Below, piece by piece: positions 41,276 to 53,280 of a stretch of DNA of 64,000 nucleotides (position 1 is the stretch's first letter; the number at the start of each line of letters is the position of its first letter). The DNA is from Craspedostauros australis (Eukaryota > Bacillariophyta > Bacillariophyceae > Mastogloiales > Achnanthaceae). The stretch is from NCBI GenBank assembly GCA_026770025.1, contig JAMXDE010000014.1, positions 62,001 to 126,000 on the forward strand, in the 5' to 3' direction. Below the pieces are notes generated by a model. That model was not told the origin of the DNA. It ran no database searches and saw only the letters and a program-made list of their open reading frames with translations. The translations under genes were made by a program, and so were the position numbers.

Positions 41276-43810
41276 ATGAAGCTCTCTATCACCCCCTCCA
41301 CCCTTCTGGCCTTGGCCACTTCCTTCGCCACATTCGGCGATATCAGGAACATTCTCGTGGCAGCCGATACTATCACCGAAATCGTCGTTGCGAGCGAAGA
41401 GTTCGAAAACCTCGAGATCTTCGTCATTGAAGCCGACTTGGCTGATACACTGGATGATGAACAGGCATCTTTCACCGTCTTCGCGCCAAACGATGATGCA
41501 TTCGCGAAACTTCCGTCGGACTTGGCCGCCCAGCTCCAGGAGGAGGCGTACGCACCACACCTCAAAGAGCTCCTCCTCTATCACGTCGTCGATGGCGAGT
41601 TTACTTCCGACGAAATCACCCCGGGCCTCTTCGTCGAAACCCTCAACGGTCAGCCCATCTTTTTCGCGGTGGAAGACGACGGCAGCATCGTCATCACACT
41701 CGGAGTAGCATCAATCATCACGCCCGATCAAGGAGCCGACAATGGATTCATTCACATCATTGACAGCGTACTCACGCCGTTTTGGGTGCTCATCAATACT
41801 CTCGAAGCGATGATTCTGATTGACGAGTTCGAAACATTGCTCAGGTTCGCAGGGGATATCCCCAGTCTCATCTCCCGGCTCGGCGGAACGGATGCCACGA
41901 CGGTGTTTGCGCCATTCGATGGATTCTTCGAACAATTCGCCGACGAGGAACCCGATATCGTAGCGGCTTTGCCGTACTTTCCTGATGTCGTCGAGGAGAT
42001 CCTTCGTGCTCATGTATTCGATGGTGTCATCACAACCGACCGCATTCCTGATGGGACATCCACCCTCACTTCCATTTCTGGCACTACGGTCGAGGTTGTG
42101 AAGACCAGCGACAGCCTCACCATCGGCGAATCGGAGGTGACCGGCACAGATTTCTTGACCAACAACGGTGTGCTGTTCGGCATCACGGGCCTGCTCGTCC
42201 CTGACGATGTCGACCTGTTCGCGTTGATCGAAATCAAAGACTTCGGGGCGAACCCACCACAGGACCGGTTCCCGCTGGGAGTATGCGAAGGAGGTGAGTT
42301 GCCACAAGTCAATCGTCGCATGCGTGATGCGAGTGTTGCTATGTAATGTCACGGATTGCAATGTATTATCATGTATTTGCTTCGTGCGTGTTGAATATGA
42401 CTACACCCTGCGTCGGCTGCGATTATCAGATCTCGAGGATGAAGAAGGCATGGTTGGAAACGCAACGGCGCTGCACCTCAACAGGCATAGCGGTATTGCA
42501 ATGAGTTTGCACTCATCCGCAGTGCTGGTATGCGTTCACCTTCAGCTCGATTGGGCTTGATCTCTCAACTTCTAATGCCACTGGCTCCTCCTCACTCGGT
42601 ACGTAACGCTCATCCCATGCTTTTCATTTCCTGATTTACCCAAAAACAAAACGAAACACTCCAACTGCGCCCGCGCCTGCGACCATTCCACAGACTGCGA
42701 CTCTGACTTGGACTGCGCCGACGATCTTCTATGCTACCAACGAAGTGCCGGTGAAGAAATCAAAGGGTGCGAAGGGCCAACTGGCTCCAACTCGGACTTC
42801 TGTGCACCACCACTGCTCGATATAGAGATCATGATTACCGACCTCGGAGCAAGTCCACCGGACAGCGCCAAGCCTCTCTCACTGTGCTACGGAGGTGAGT
42901 TGCATCGTATAATACGAAGTGTGGGAAGGTTACTTGTATTACTGCATTTCGCGGTACGAGATGCAGCCAGCATCAGCTTCCCCATCACGCAAAATTCCTT
43001 TGATTTCAAGTTCCTCGTCTCGTGCCATCTCGCATCGTGCCAACTTTGATGTTGTGCTCCATGTTGCTTCATCTTTGCTGTACTCGTACTTCGCTTCGCT
43101 CCACGTCATGTCACGTCATCTCACTCACTCGACCTTCCATCCCATTCCACTGCTCTCGTATACTCCTATTATGTGTACACATCTATTTGAACGCACCCAT
43201 ATCGCGCCTCGACATCCTCAACTCAATCCACTTCTCTCCAACGATACTCATGCAGACTGCGACACTGATGATGACTGTGCGGAGGACCTTTCCTGTTACC
43301 AACGCAGCGCTGGTGACCCGATTCCAGGATGCAACGGTCCAACAGGCAGCAACTCTGACTTCTGTGCACCATCCAGCCTCGATGAACTCCTCGACATTGT
43401 TGACATGGGATCTTCCCCTCCAAGCGATGCTTTCCCGTTGGGCCGCTGTGTTGGAGGTGCGTACTGTGCCAGCATCAGCACTTGTGGAGAAGCTGTGTCA
43501 CCGAGGTGCCAACTCATCCTTTTCACATCTGCATGCATTCCTGTCCATCCCCATGCAACTTGTGTAACTATCCAATGTCAACATGCGCTTGATGTGTTCG
43601 ACCGAACTGATCTAACCCTTGACCCACGACCCCTTCCATCCCTATTTCACTCCAACTTCAACTCCACACACTCCAACAGACTGCGATCGCGATAGCGACT
43701 GTCAAGATGATCTCGAGTGTTACCAGCGCGATTCGGGCGACCGTATCCCCGGATGTATGGGAGAGATGGGATCCCGCACTGACTTCTGTGTCCGTCCTGA
43801 TGACATTTAA
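41276..43810 (+). CDS. secreted FAS1 protein with duplicated Cys-rich exon modules
   Basis: Four exons, 41276-42293, 42694-42894, 43256-43456 and 43680-43810, all joined in phase 1, give 516 residues. A signal peptide is followed by two fasciclin (FAS1) domains, about 34-167 (FTVFAPNDDAFAKLP, YHVVDGEF) and 172-308 (TTVFAPFDGFFEQF, AHVFDGVI). FAS1 domains mediate cell adhesion or matrix contacts. The tail is three repeats of C-D-x-D-x-D-C-x2-D-L-x-C-Y-Q-R-x2-G-x2-I-x-G-C-x-G-x2-G-S-x2-D-F-C, one per exon 2, 3 and 4. Exons 2 and 3 are both exactly 201 nt with symmetric 1-1 phase and each ends in a PPxxAxPLxxC-like segment plus Gly; introns 1 and 2 share the GGAG|GTGAGTTGC donor. An extracellular or cell-wall role is likely. 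Confidence 0.9.
42694..43810 (+). repeat. tandem exon array (three copies of a Cys-rich module)
   Basis: Exon units at 42694-42894, 43256-43456 and 43680-43810 encode homologous modules; the last is truncated by the stop codon. Acceptors are all AG|ACTGCGA, donors all GGAG|GT. The intervening introns are 361 and 223 bp. Confidence 0.9.
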
Positions 43811-44526
43811 GTTCTGCGCCAACCATCAACAGCCACGCGCTACGCACCAGCATCGGTACCAGAAGGAGAAAGCGAAGACATCACGCATCGGAGTACTTGC
43901 ATGACGCATAACACCTCGCACCGCCGTGCACAATTCATAACGCAGCAATACCGCAGCAGCGGCGACCAAAAGCAGACCTTTTTGCTCGAATTGAGTCACA
44001 CGCTCTCTAACTATTATACAACAATAACCGTATTCCATGTTGGTAATGGTGGAATATAGTTACATGGAGTACTCTGGAGGAGGACGAAGTGTGGACATGA
44101 GTTATCCTGCATGTTCACAACGCATGGGCGTGTAGTATACTCTCTACATTGTATTTGTAAGTCTATGGCCTCTCTGTTCGGGAATGAAGCCATATCGTGA
44201 CTGGATGTTCGTGAACCAATCTGTTGCCTTTGCCGTTGACCAATAGATTTATGAAAGTTAATGGAAATTCACACCAACTCTCCAAAGATCCGAAGTGTTC
44301 GCGCAGCGATTCTGACCAAACAAACACATCGACAAAATCAATGAAATCGAACCAATGATCGCTGTCGTTGTCGCCATCGTCGTGGCAACCAACGCCAGTA
44401 TCGAACCGCATCAGGCAACAACTGCAGCAGCTCTCTCCGTCACATCAAACCGCGAATTAGAATCGTACGACTACTGATCCATTATATTTTACGTAGTACA
44501 CCGTACTGTAGAAGAATGAGCCTGCC
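43811..44526. other. intergenic region, no gene seen
   Basis: 716 bp between the FAS1 gene and the PPR gene. Contains GGAGTACTCTGG and GTAGTATACTCTCTAC words near 44066 and 44134; no coding frame recognised. Confidence 0.5.
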
Positions 44527-46962
44527 ATGAAGACTGACACTCGATTTCTTCTCATCGTCTGGCCGGCAGTGTGCTCTCTCATCTCCATCGCTCCATGCCG
44601 ATCTTTCCATCATGTTGGATTGCCAGCCAAGCAGGTCCAACCATCTTTCAGATACAGATACTTGCACTCACATGATGCCTCACTGTTTGTGACGTCATCA
44701 GAATCAGAATCACCACCAGGTCCATCTGAAGGCAAGCGGCGAGGAGGCAGTGACAGCCTCCGGCTCGACCCACGGCTCGTGGCACGGCGCATCCAAGCAT
44801 GCAGCCGGAAGAAAGGTGCGGACTTGAATCGGGTGATGGACATCATTCGAGAGTTCCACTATTCTCATCGTCAGCAACAGCAACAGGGGCAGCAGCAGCA
44901 TAATGTGGAGCATGCACTGGAAAAATCCAGGGATGACGAACATGAACATGAACATGGGAATGTTGCCACGCTTCCAACATCACCTGCATCCAAATATGAC
45001 ATGCCGTTTGTCCAAGCGCTGCATGTTTGCAACAAGGCGGGATGTCCTGACGAAGCCCTCCAGGTGTATCGCATGCACCCCACCAGCCAATGTCGACAGA
45101 TTGTGATCTCGATCTTGGGGAAGCATGGACGAGTTCAAGACGCGATCAATTTGATGCGCGAGGCCGAAACTATGGATCGGGTTGGGGTCGATGGCGGCGT
45201 CAACGATGGGAATGAAGATTCTGAGCATCAAGATTCTGCAATGATTGGCTGCTACAACGCTGCGATTGCTGCGTGCGGGAAGAACGGCGCATGGCGGGAG
45301 AGCCTCGAGGTGTTGGATCGGATGCCGAAAGCGGCCGTCTCATCGGTCACATGCCTCGCAGTTATGACAGCGCTGGGGAAAGCCAAACAAGGAGACGCGG
45401 CCGTGTGCCTCTTGAACCGAATGGAGACAGACTTCCAAGTCCAGCCAACCAGAGTCACATATCACTTGGTCATCCAAGCCGTACTCCGACAGGGTAACGT
45501 GGATCAGGCGGTATCCATTTGGGACCAGCAACAAAATGGAACGGCAGATGCCGACAACGACGATGCCGACCCGGATGATCGCGCGGGGTTGCACGAGGGG
45601 ACCAAAGATCTATTGGTTGCTGCTTGTGGAAAGCTTGGCAGATGGGACATGGCGCGGCACGTGGAGTACGGCCAGGATCAGAAGCAAAATGGCACGATCG
45701 CACTTGTGGCTGACGGGGATGACCATGAGCCTTACTTCAGACGCTGGGAGTGTCTGCCCCGCGTCGGTCGCGGCAAAACAGCATACTGGAAGCTTGGGAC
45801 GTTCTCTTGTCCTTCGCCCACTTTGGATAGTGGCTGCAACAACGACAGCGTGAATGCAGCGAGTATCAAGAAGGCACGCAAAGTCACAGTCGGGCTTCAA
45901 CCCAACCGAAACCCAAGAAAGAACGGGATGAAGATGGTGCTGATCGACGAAGATGAATCAAAGCACTTTGGGTTCCTGCTCATGGTCAACAAGCCACCGC
46001 AGGCCAGCAATAGTCGCGCCGGAAGCAGTGACGGCAATAGCAGCGGCAATAGCAGCAACAAACGCACACACGGACCATCGACGCGTGGCGAGAGCTGCCT
46101 TCTGGGCGTGCGGATCGACAGAGAGCGAAGAAGCGAAGGATGGTCGAAAATCCTCCTCGCCATTTGGATGGAGGTGTGCGTTTACGGTGCAGGGCTCGAG
46201 GTAACAACCGGCAAAATACACAAGCCGTTGCTTGCTTTGGTGCTTCAGCACACGTTTGGCTTGGTGCCGTGTGGTGGTGTTGACTGCGAGATAGTTCGCA
46301 CTGGGGCAGTCTTGGGAGTGACGACAGGATCACCAGAAGACAGGAACTTGCACACTTCAACGCTTCCTGTACCACAGCCGATGTCGTCTTCGCCATCGGC
46401 AGTAACAGAACCGCCACCAAAAACCTGTGGAGAAATGTCACCAGAACTCGCAAGTCAACTATCCGCGACCGATGATCCCTTGCCCACGCCATGCGATTCA
46501 ATCACACTGTTTTCCAATTCCGTGAAGAGCCTCGAAGGCACTTTTTCGCCGTGGGATCGCAAGTCACAAAAGATTGTCCTTTCCAGCCAGCCGCTTCCAG
46601 GTGGACGACCAATCCGCGTTGGGGCTGTTTGGAGATTGCCCTCCGCAATTCTGGTCGGGGGAGAAACAGGAACGGCTCAATCAGACGGTGGGCATGCTCC
46701 CTCCCGTGATGCCTCGCTTGTCCACAAGCCAGAAACCACCAACCCACGCAAACGAGGACGAGCAATCAGGCGCAACGTTGCCGGAAGCGCAAATCGAACT
46801 CGCGGGGAAAAGATGGTCCATGAGGTTGGCGGTGATGGCGGTCGGGGAAAGAAAAAGTTCGGCGAACCACTTGCAGGACGTCTTGATGAAATACTTCGCG
46901 GGAACTTCCAATTCGACAGTGTTGTGGGTGCATCAGATTTGCGGGACGTGCTGTTGGGATGA
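44527..46962 (+). CDS. plastid-type PPR protein with GNAT-like C-terminal domain
   Basis: Single-exon, 811 residues. The N-terminus has a signal peptide (LLIVWPAVCSLISIAPCRS) then a Phe and a basic, hydroxylated stretch (FHHVGLPAKQVQPSFRYRY), compatible with bipartite plastid targeting. Residues about 158-385 are pentatricopeptide-type helical pairs: PFVQALHVCNKAGCPDEALQVY, CYNAAIAACGKNGAWRESLEVLDRM, TYHLVIQAVLRQGNVDQAVSIW, DLLVAACGKLGRWDMARHV. Residues about 400-600 differ: HFGFLLMVNKP, then LLGVRIDRERRSEGWSKILLAIWMEVC and KIHKPLLALVLQHTFGLV. The Arg-x2-Gly-x-Ser-x2-Leu turn-helix resembles the acetyl-CoA loop of GNAT acetyltransferases. PPR proteins bind organelle RNA; the second domain assignment is inference. 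The last ~200 residues are low complexity and basic. Confidence 0.82.
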   Translation: MKTDTRFLLIVWPAVCSLISIAPCRSFHHVGLPAKQVQPSFRYRYLHSHDASLFVTSSESESPPGPSEGKRRGGSDSLRLDPRLVARRIQACSRKKGADLNRVMDIIREFHYSHRQQQQQGQQQHNVEHALEKSRDDEHEHEHGNVATLPTSPASKYDMPFVQALHVCNKAGCPDEALQVYRMHPTSQCRQIVISILGKHGRVQDAINLMREAETMDRVGVDGGVNDGNEDSEHQDSAMIGCYNAAIAACGKNGAWRESLEVLDRMPKAAVSSVTCLAVMTALGKAKQGDAAVCLLNRMETDFQVQPTRVTYHLVIQAVLRQGNVDQAVSIWDQQQNGTADADNDDADPDDRAGLHEGTKDLLVAACGKLGRWDMARHVEYGQDQKQNGTIALVADGDDHEPYFRRWECLPRVGRGKTAYWKLGTFSCPSPTLDSGCNNDSVNAASIKKARKVTVGLQPNRNPRKNGMKMVLIDEDESKHFGFLLMVNKPPQASNSRAGSSDGNSSGNSSNKRTHGPSTRGESCLLGVRIDRERRSEGWSKILLAIWMEVCVYGAGLEVTTGKIHKPLLALVLQHTFGLVPCGGVDCEIVRTGAVLGVTTGSPEDRNLHTSTLPVPQPMSSSPSAVTEPPPKTCGEMSPELASQLSATDDPLPTPCDSITLFSNSVKSLEGTFSPWDRKSQKIVLSSQPLPGGRPIRVGAVWRLPSAILVGGETGTAQSDGGHAPSRDASLVHKPETTNPRKRGRAIRRNVAGSANRTRGEKMVHEVGGDGGRGKKKFGEPLAGRLDEILRGNFQFDSVVGASDLRDVLLG

Positions 46963-48900
46963 CCCGGCTGCTCTTCTGGCCGATCTCTTGACGCTCTTAC
47001 GCGTACGTAATCATCTGTCGGTCGTCTGTTTTTCGTCTGCTTGTTACGAAGTTCGCAAGAAACGATTACGATGTTCATCAGAAAACGGTACAGCGTCAAA
47101 GAGGTCCAAACCTGGCGAAAGGTTGAAATTGGTTGTCTCCACGGAGGCTTGTACCCTCTTGGTTCCGATGTGACGAGATGGTTGCTGCAGAAGCGCATCA
47201 AGTGTGGACCACAGCATCTGCGAGTACAGTAGCCCGTACGAGTTGGTGGGTAATCTTCCGCCAGTGCCGTCCAGCGTCCATACCAGTACTACGCTGCCTG
47301 GGCCTCGGATGTGATTCGAAAGCCTCCGCAGCCCCAGAACGGAAGGGATAAGCCGCGACAAGCCAAGAATGCGAACAGCCTTTTTGCTCCATTTTGCAAC
47401 ATGTATTGCGCCATGCCCGTATTGGACCGTCGCAGAGTAGAGCGTAGTGTACGTCATGGCAGGAGAGCGGCGCGTTCCTCGCATCAGCGCAGAAGGCAGA
47501 GTCCATAGGTACTCAATCATCCTCAAACCTCCGCTAAGGCGTTCGCAACGCGTCGATGGAGCGGCGCTTCACAACCCCACAAGGCGAATCTGTGGTTCAA
47601 CCCATCGCCCACCGGTTTTCACGCGGGATCCGCCAACATGTTCTGTTTTCTCCAGCGCCTCAGCCAACGTCGTGGGCCTTTTGTTTGGCGATCCGACTGG
47701 ACCCGAAGAACAATTCTGTCATAGAAACCCTAGTTGACACAGTACTTGTACCCATGGTTGTGTGCCATACAGTACTCGTGAAGTTCTCTGTTTGCGCTCT
47801 TGCCCTTCAGAAGGAGAAAGGGAGAGAGAGTGCTCCCTGCGCACAGGTACAACCCCCGCTATTCTTTGGAGTGCTGTTTGCTCCAAAGCGCATTGGGGCG
47901 CGATCGAGTTCACAGCCGCAAACACGAGTTACACACTTTTGTCAAGATCATTCAATTGCGCCGCTTTTAGCTTTGTGGCAGTGGGTCCCCCAATATCTAT
48001 GGGGAGTTGGCGAACTGTAACAAGGTTGATACAATAACTTCGCCGGAATAGGACTCAATGTACCGTGAAGAAGCTGCGCCCGGCAGATGAAATAGTCGTC
48101 GCTAATCGTGATTGAAGTGTGTCATCCTCCGAAGATAGGCACACATCGTGGCAGCGTGAGCCGCGTTTGTCACCAACCAGGGACAGTCCTCTGCCGCAAA
48201 ACGAGGAATAAAACAGCGTTTGCACCCAAGCTCGTACGTGGCCGAGATACGGCAGAGCAGCAGGGAATGCGGTACAATTGCCTCGGTACAGTGCAAGAGA
48301 CGATTCGGTCCATCGCAAGTTGGAGAATGCAGCGGCCTTTTCGTCGTCCACACTCTCTTCGAAATGTGATGATATGTTCTGTCTGTGGTATCTACGTGGC
48401 CTTGATTGTAAAATGTCAGTGGGATGGTGGAAGAATATCCACGTCAAGGTAGGAAAACGAAATGGAACGAGGGAGAAGCACGAACGCAAAACCACACCAG
48501 CGCAACGCCGCCTCGCAGAGGAGAAGGCTTCCTGTGCCCAACCTGCGAACACAAGCGACGAATAGCGGTGGGCACGATCTCTCTCTGGTCCCGTCCTGAT
48601 CCTGCCTGCAGCCCTGAGCGTGACGAAATACGTGGGAGGTGCCGGGTCGGGTTGAGCTGGGTTGACCCAACAGGTCTGGGGTGCGGCACGCAGCGTTTCT
48701 CGGTTGGGAGCTTTGCGTTCGGTGTTGTTGATCAAGAATGGGCTTGTGTCAAGGCGCACCACGGAAAGCGTCCACCCTCAGGTCTGACACTGCACTGTCG
48801 ACATAAATTGAGGAATCGAAACCAAACAGACTCAAAGCAAGGTACCGATACCCTTGTGGAATCAAAGTAGAATCGCAGTCGAACCACAGCCGTTTCCACC
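46963..48900. other. 1.9-kb gene-poor stretch
   Basis: No supported gene on either strand. The longest minus-strand frame (48055-48762) lacks an ATG at its beginning and has no domain. No tRNA-like cloverleaf or known snRNA was recognised by eye. Confidence 0.45.
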
Positions 48901-51900
48901 ATGAGTACACATCAATCAAACGACCAACCAACAACCATGGAGGGTGGAGAATCGGACTCCAGCAGACAGATGGTGGAGAAACCCCAATCCGCCACCCTTC
49001 CTGTTGGAAGCAGCAACAGCAGCGGCACCATGGGAGCTGAGCTCGCTGCTGAGCACGCCGTTGCAAATGCCACAGCGGCTGCCTCCATGAAGGAATGGCT
49101 GGAGAGCAACGGCGCGCGATACTCCCAACCTGACGAGATGAGCTACGACGCGGAGCTCCCAATATTGCCAGGCGAGAAACCCAGCAACTCGCAACCAGTC
49201 GAGTCTTTCGTCAAGACGGAAACAAAGCTCGTCAACCGCTCCAAGCTGGCGATGTACCTCGTGCTTTTCATAGCAGCGGCTGCGTCTGGTGTTGGAACCT
49301 ATTTGTTCATGGAAAAAGAAGACGTGGTATGGTACGAAGACGAGGTAAGCATCAGTGTTGCGACCTGACACGGCTCACGGTACCAGTGGTGCTTGCGTGC
49401 TTGCCTGTGCCATGCCCAACCACACTATGTTGCTACTATGGTCTACCTGCCGAATGACAGCCAAGAGGAGCATCAATCTCTCCTTAGCAGCAGCGACAGC
49501 AGCAGCGACAGCGGACCATCAACAACTTGTTCATGCTGTTCGAATTCAAAACCTCACCCTCACCATCCTTCGGCTGTCAAATTCTTCCGGCCGATATGCT
49601 GCGCTACCGAACTGCCTATGCCCGGCTACCTTCGCTTCGTCATGCTCCTCGTTGCACATCTTCCAACCCTCCGGTTGCTCCTGTCCTATTCTGTCCCTCT
49701 TTGTTTGTCATCGCTCGAACCAACAACCAGTTCGAAGAATTTGCGGAGGAAGTGTTCGAATCGACCCAGAACAGCCTCTTGAAGGCCGATCAGTCCGTTC
49801 GCGGCCTCACAGATGCCTGGACATCGATGGTCGTCCATCCCAACCACCACGAGGACATGGAAGCGCGCTCTGATCTCCAAGGACCCCAAGGAGCATCACT
49901 CGTATCGCATCCAAACATGACACTTCCCAACTACGGAGTCCGGGCAAGGAACTTCGCCGAGCTCGGGCAAGCCCAAGCAATCTCCGTCCTCCCAGTTGTT
50001 GGCGAAGCGGATCTCGCGGCATGGGAAGCCTACGCGGTGGAGCATCAGGGCTGGATCACCGAAGACAGAGCACAGCATATTGTGCATCATGATCATGATT
50101 CCGAAGAGACGATCATCGACGAGAGCACCCCCAGCTCCATCCGCCCAAACGTGGTCGACTATCAAGATCCAGCGGGACCCTTGCCATCTCTTGGCTACCA
50201 TTTGCCAGCTTGGCAGGTCCACCCCGTTCCACCCAACCCTGCTGAGTCGACCATCATGGTGGACTATCTCACCGCAACTTGGTTCCGTTCGGCATGGAAC
50301 GACGTTGTGGCGAGGCGCGCGGCTGCGTTCACTTCCGTCTTGGACGCCGAAATCATCACCCGATACGGCGAGCCCGGAGACGGGTCAAGCTCCCGCCAGC
50401 TGGACCGCGTTGCTGAGATCGCCACTGGACAACCCATCAGCATCCTCTTGGAACCAATCTTCGACTCTTTTGCACCCGACGCACCCATCATCGGTGTCGC
50501 CGTCGCAGCAATCGCATGGGCAGACATCTTGAATGGAATCCTAGAGGGCGAGGCAGTTGGTATGGTCATTGATGTCGAACACCGGTGTAAAAATCAGGAA
50601 GAGGAGAGCACAAGGTACTCATTCCGGACCACAAGCCGCGGTACAACCGACTTCATCGGCATCAACTTCAAGCACAATTCCAAATACGACAGCACCGCTC
50701 AGACCGTCAAGATATTCCCGCACGATCCAGACACTGCCGACAGCAGCGATGACCGTCGCCTGAACGAACAGGACGGCGATGGCACGCCCACGAGCACAAG
50801 TGATGACAGTCAAGACGAGTCTCCGTGCGCTTATTACGTCTCAACACACATGACTGACAACTTCGTTGACTTTTGGACCACAGACCATTCCAAGAACTAC
50901 ACCATCATCGTGGTGTCCATCTTCGTCTTCACTGCGATGGTTTTCTTTATTTACGACGTGCTGGTTCAACACCGCAACAAGAAGGTCGTGCGCACCGCAG
51001 AACGCTCGACAGCAGTCGTCTCATCTCTCTTCCCAAAGAACGTCGCGGAGCAAATCATGGAGGAGACAGATCACAGGGATCACATCACCATGCAAGCCAT
51101 TGGGGACTACGGCGTCACAGGAGGCCCAGCCCCGGTGAGGACAAAACCCATTGCCGACCTCTTCAGCGACACTACGATAATGTTTGCGGACATCGTTGGC
51201 TTCACCGCTTGGAGTTCGATGAGAGAACCGACGCAGGTAAGCCGCATCGCAATCATGTGTGTAGTTTTCTTGTGGTATTCCGTGTAACGAGGTTACAGCT
51301 GCCAGCGACAATGGCATGGGCAGTTGTCACGGCGCCGTCCTGTTGTGGCTTCAACCGTTGGTGTTGCCGTTGGTGTTGCCATTGGTGTTGCCGCTCTTGC
51401 CAAAACCAAAAGCAAAGGCTGCATCGGGTTACATCATGAGTCTCACAAGAAGCCTTTTTCCATCGACGTTCCATGCACAATATCATGTTATACCACTTTG
51501 TTGCTCCTCCCGATATCAAACTCATCAATCAACTTCGACAAAATTGATTGCGTAGGTGTTCTTGCTGCTGGAGACCATCTTCAACGCTTTCGATCAAATC
51601 GCAGATCACCATTCCGTCTTCAAGGTCGAGACCGTCGGTGACTGCTACGTCGCTGTTTGTGGTCTCCCTGAGCCTCGCAAGGACCATGCCATCGCCATGG
51701 CTAGATTTTCCAGGGATTGTCTCATCGAAATGGGAAACCTGGTCAAAGAGCTCGAGCTCGAGCTAGGTCCTGACACCAGCAACCTGGCCATGCGTTTCGG
51801 ACTCCACAGCGGCCCCGTCACCGCAGGTGTCCTTCGTGGTCAGCGAGCGCGTTTCCAGCTCTTCGGCGACACGATGAACACGGCATCTCGCATCGAGAGC

Positions 51901-53280
51901 ACTGGCCAGAGAGGCAGAATCCACATCTCGAAGGATACCGCTGACATTCTGATTGCGCGGGGCAAGCGCTTTTGGGTGAAGAAGCGTGATGACCGAATCG
52001 TAGCCAAGGGCCTCGGGGAACTGCAGACGTACTGGCTCCAAATCCAAGGTGACGGAACGCACAGCACCTTGTCCGAGGGCCCCGAAAACAGCTCGAGCCA
52101 CTACCTGAACGACGATGCCGTCCAAGACACGGAGGATTTCTTCGATTCCTACAAACGAGCCAGCCTCATCAAGTGGCATTCGGAAACGCTGGGGATGTTC
52201 CTACGCAAGACCATCGCTTGGAGGGAGCTGAACTCGCATCTGAAGGATGTAAAAAAGGCCGATCCTGCGGAGCTGGACACGCTGGAACGCGAAGCTGTGC
52301 TTGGCCATGCCACGCCATCGCACTGCATCGACTTTCCCGTCATCGAAGGAACAGTTGACGCCAATCACGTTGTCCTTGATGACGAGGTGGCCAGACAGCT
52401 CAACATGTACGTTCGCGAGGTGGCGTCATGCTACCGCGCTCACCCATTTCACAACTTCGAGCATGCGAGCCATGTGCTCATGTCAGTGACCAAGCTCCTC
52501 AGCCATATGACCCATACCGAGGTGTCGCTGGACGACCCGTTGACACAGTTCACTTTGGTGCTGACCGCGCTGGTGCATGACATCGACCACCCGGGCGTTT
52601 CCAATCAACAACTCCAGACCGAAGGAAGCAGTTTGGCCTCTATGTACAAGACGAGCTTCGCCGAACGCAACTCTCTGGATATTGCGTGGAAGCTCCTGAT
52701 GAGGGACTCCTTCAAGGACCTCCGTCGGACCATCTACACCACCAAGGAGGAATTCGACCGATTCAAGCAACTCCTCATCCATGCACTCCTCGTCACCGAC
52801 ATCGTCGACAGAGACTTGCAGACGGCTCGCAAGAAGCGCTGGGGCACCTTGTTCGGGACGGGATCAGAAGACGACAGCAGCACCAGCAGCAGCCTTGCCA
52901 GCATGTCGCACCAAGACCTGTCCAACCATCAAAAGACGGCTGTCCTCGAGCACATCATCCAGGTTTCTGACGTTGCTCACACAATGCAGCACTGGAATGT
53001 GTACCGCCGGTGGAACTCATGCTTCTTCAAGGAAACGCACGACGCTTACAACCAAGGAAGATCGACACAAAACCCTGCTGACAACTGGTACACGGGAGAG
53101 ATTGCATTCTTTGACTTTTACATCATTCCTTTGGCCCATCGATTAAATCAATGCCCAGCATTCGGAGCATCAGGCAAAGAACTTCTTCGGTATGCCTTGA
53201 ACAATCGCGCAGAGTGGTTGCAGAAGGGGAAGGAGGTCGTCCGCCAGCTCAAGCGGTCGGAGGAGAGTCCGCGGAGGTGA
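48901..53280 (+). CDS. receptor-type class III nucleotide cyclase fused to cyclic-nucleotide phosphodiesterase
   Basis: Three exons, 48901-49344, 49731-51236 and 51556-53280, phase 0 throughout (introns 386 and 319 bp), give 1224 residues. Topology: cytosolic N-terminus, TM1 about 116-137, about 400 extracytosolic residues (probable sensor), TM2 about 538-560, then the catalytic parts. The cyclase (about 625-830) shows FADIVGFTAWS with metal-binding Asp, KVETVGDCY (Glu at the purine-specifying position, second metal Asp), HSGPVTAGVLRG and FQLFGDTMNTASRIES. The class I phosphodiesterase (about 860-1210) shows HNFEHASH, ALVHDIDHPG, LLVTDIVDRD and QVSDVAHTMQHW. Making and degrading a cyclic nucleotide in one chain implies local pulse control. 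Exon 2 could begin slightly differently, since the loop between exons is not conserved enough to judge. Confidence 0.9.

Noticed and set aside
44687..44696. Second TGACGTCA palindrome
   Set aside because: Lies inside the PPR coding sequence, so a regulatory role is unlikely; it shows that the octamer can occur by chance.
48055..48762. Minus-strand frame of 235 codons
   Set aside because: Starts at GTG, Arg/Ser/Phe-rich, no recognisable motif.
46963..48900. Possible tRNA or snRNA in the gene-poor stretch
   Set aside because: No T-loop-like GTTCGAATC context with matching stems and no U6-like core sequence seen by eye.
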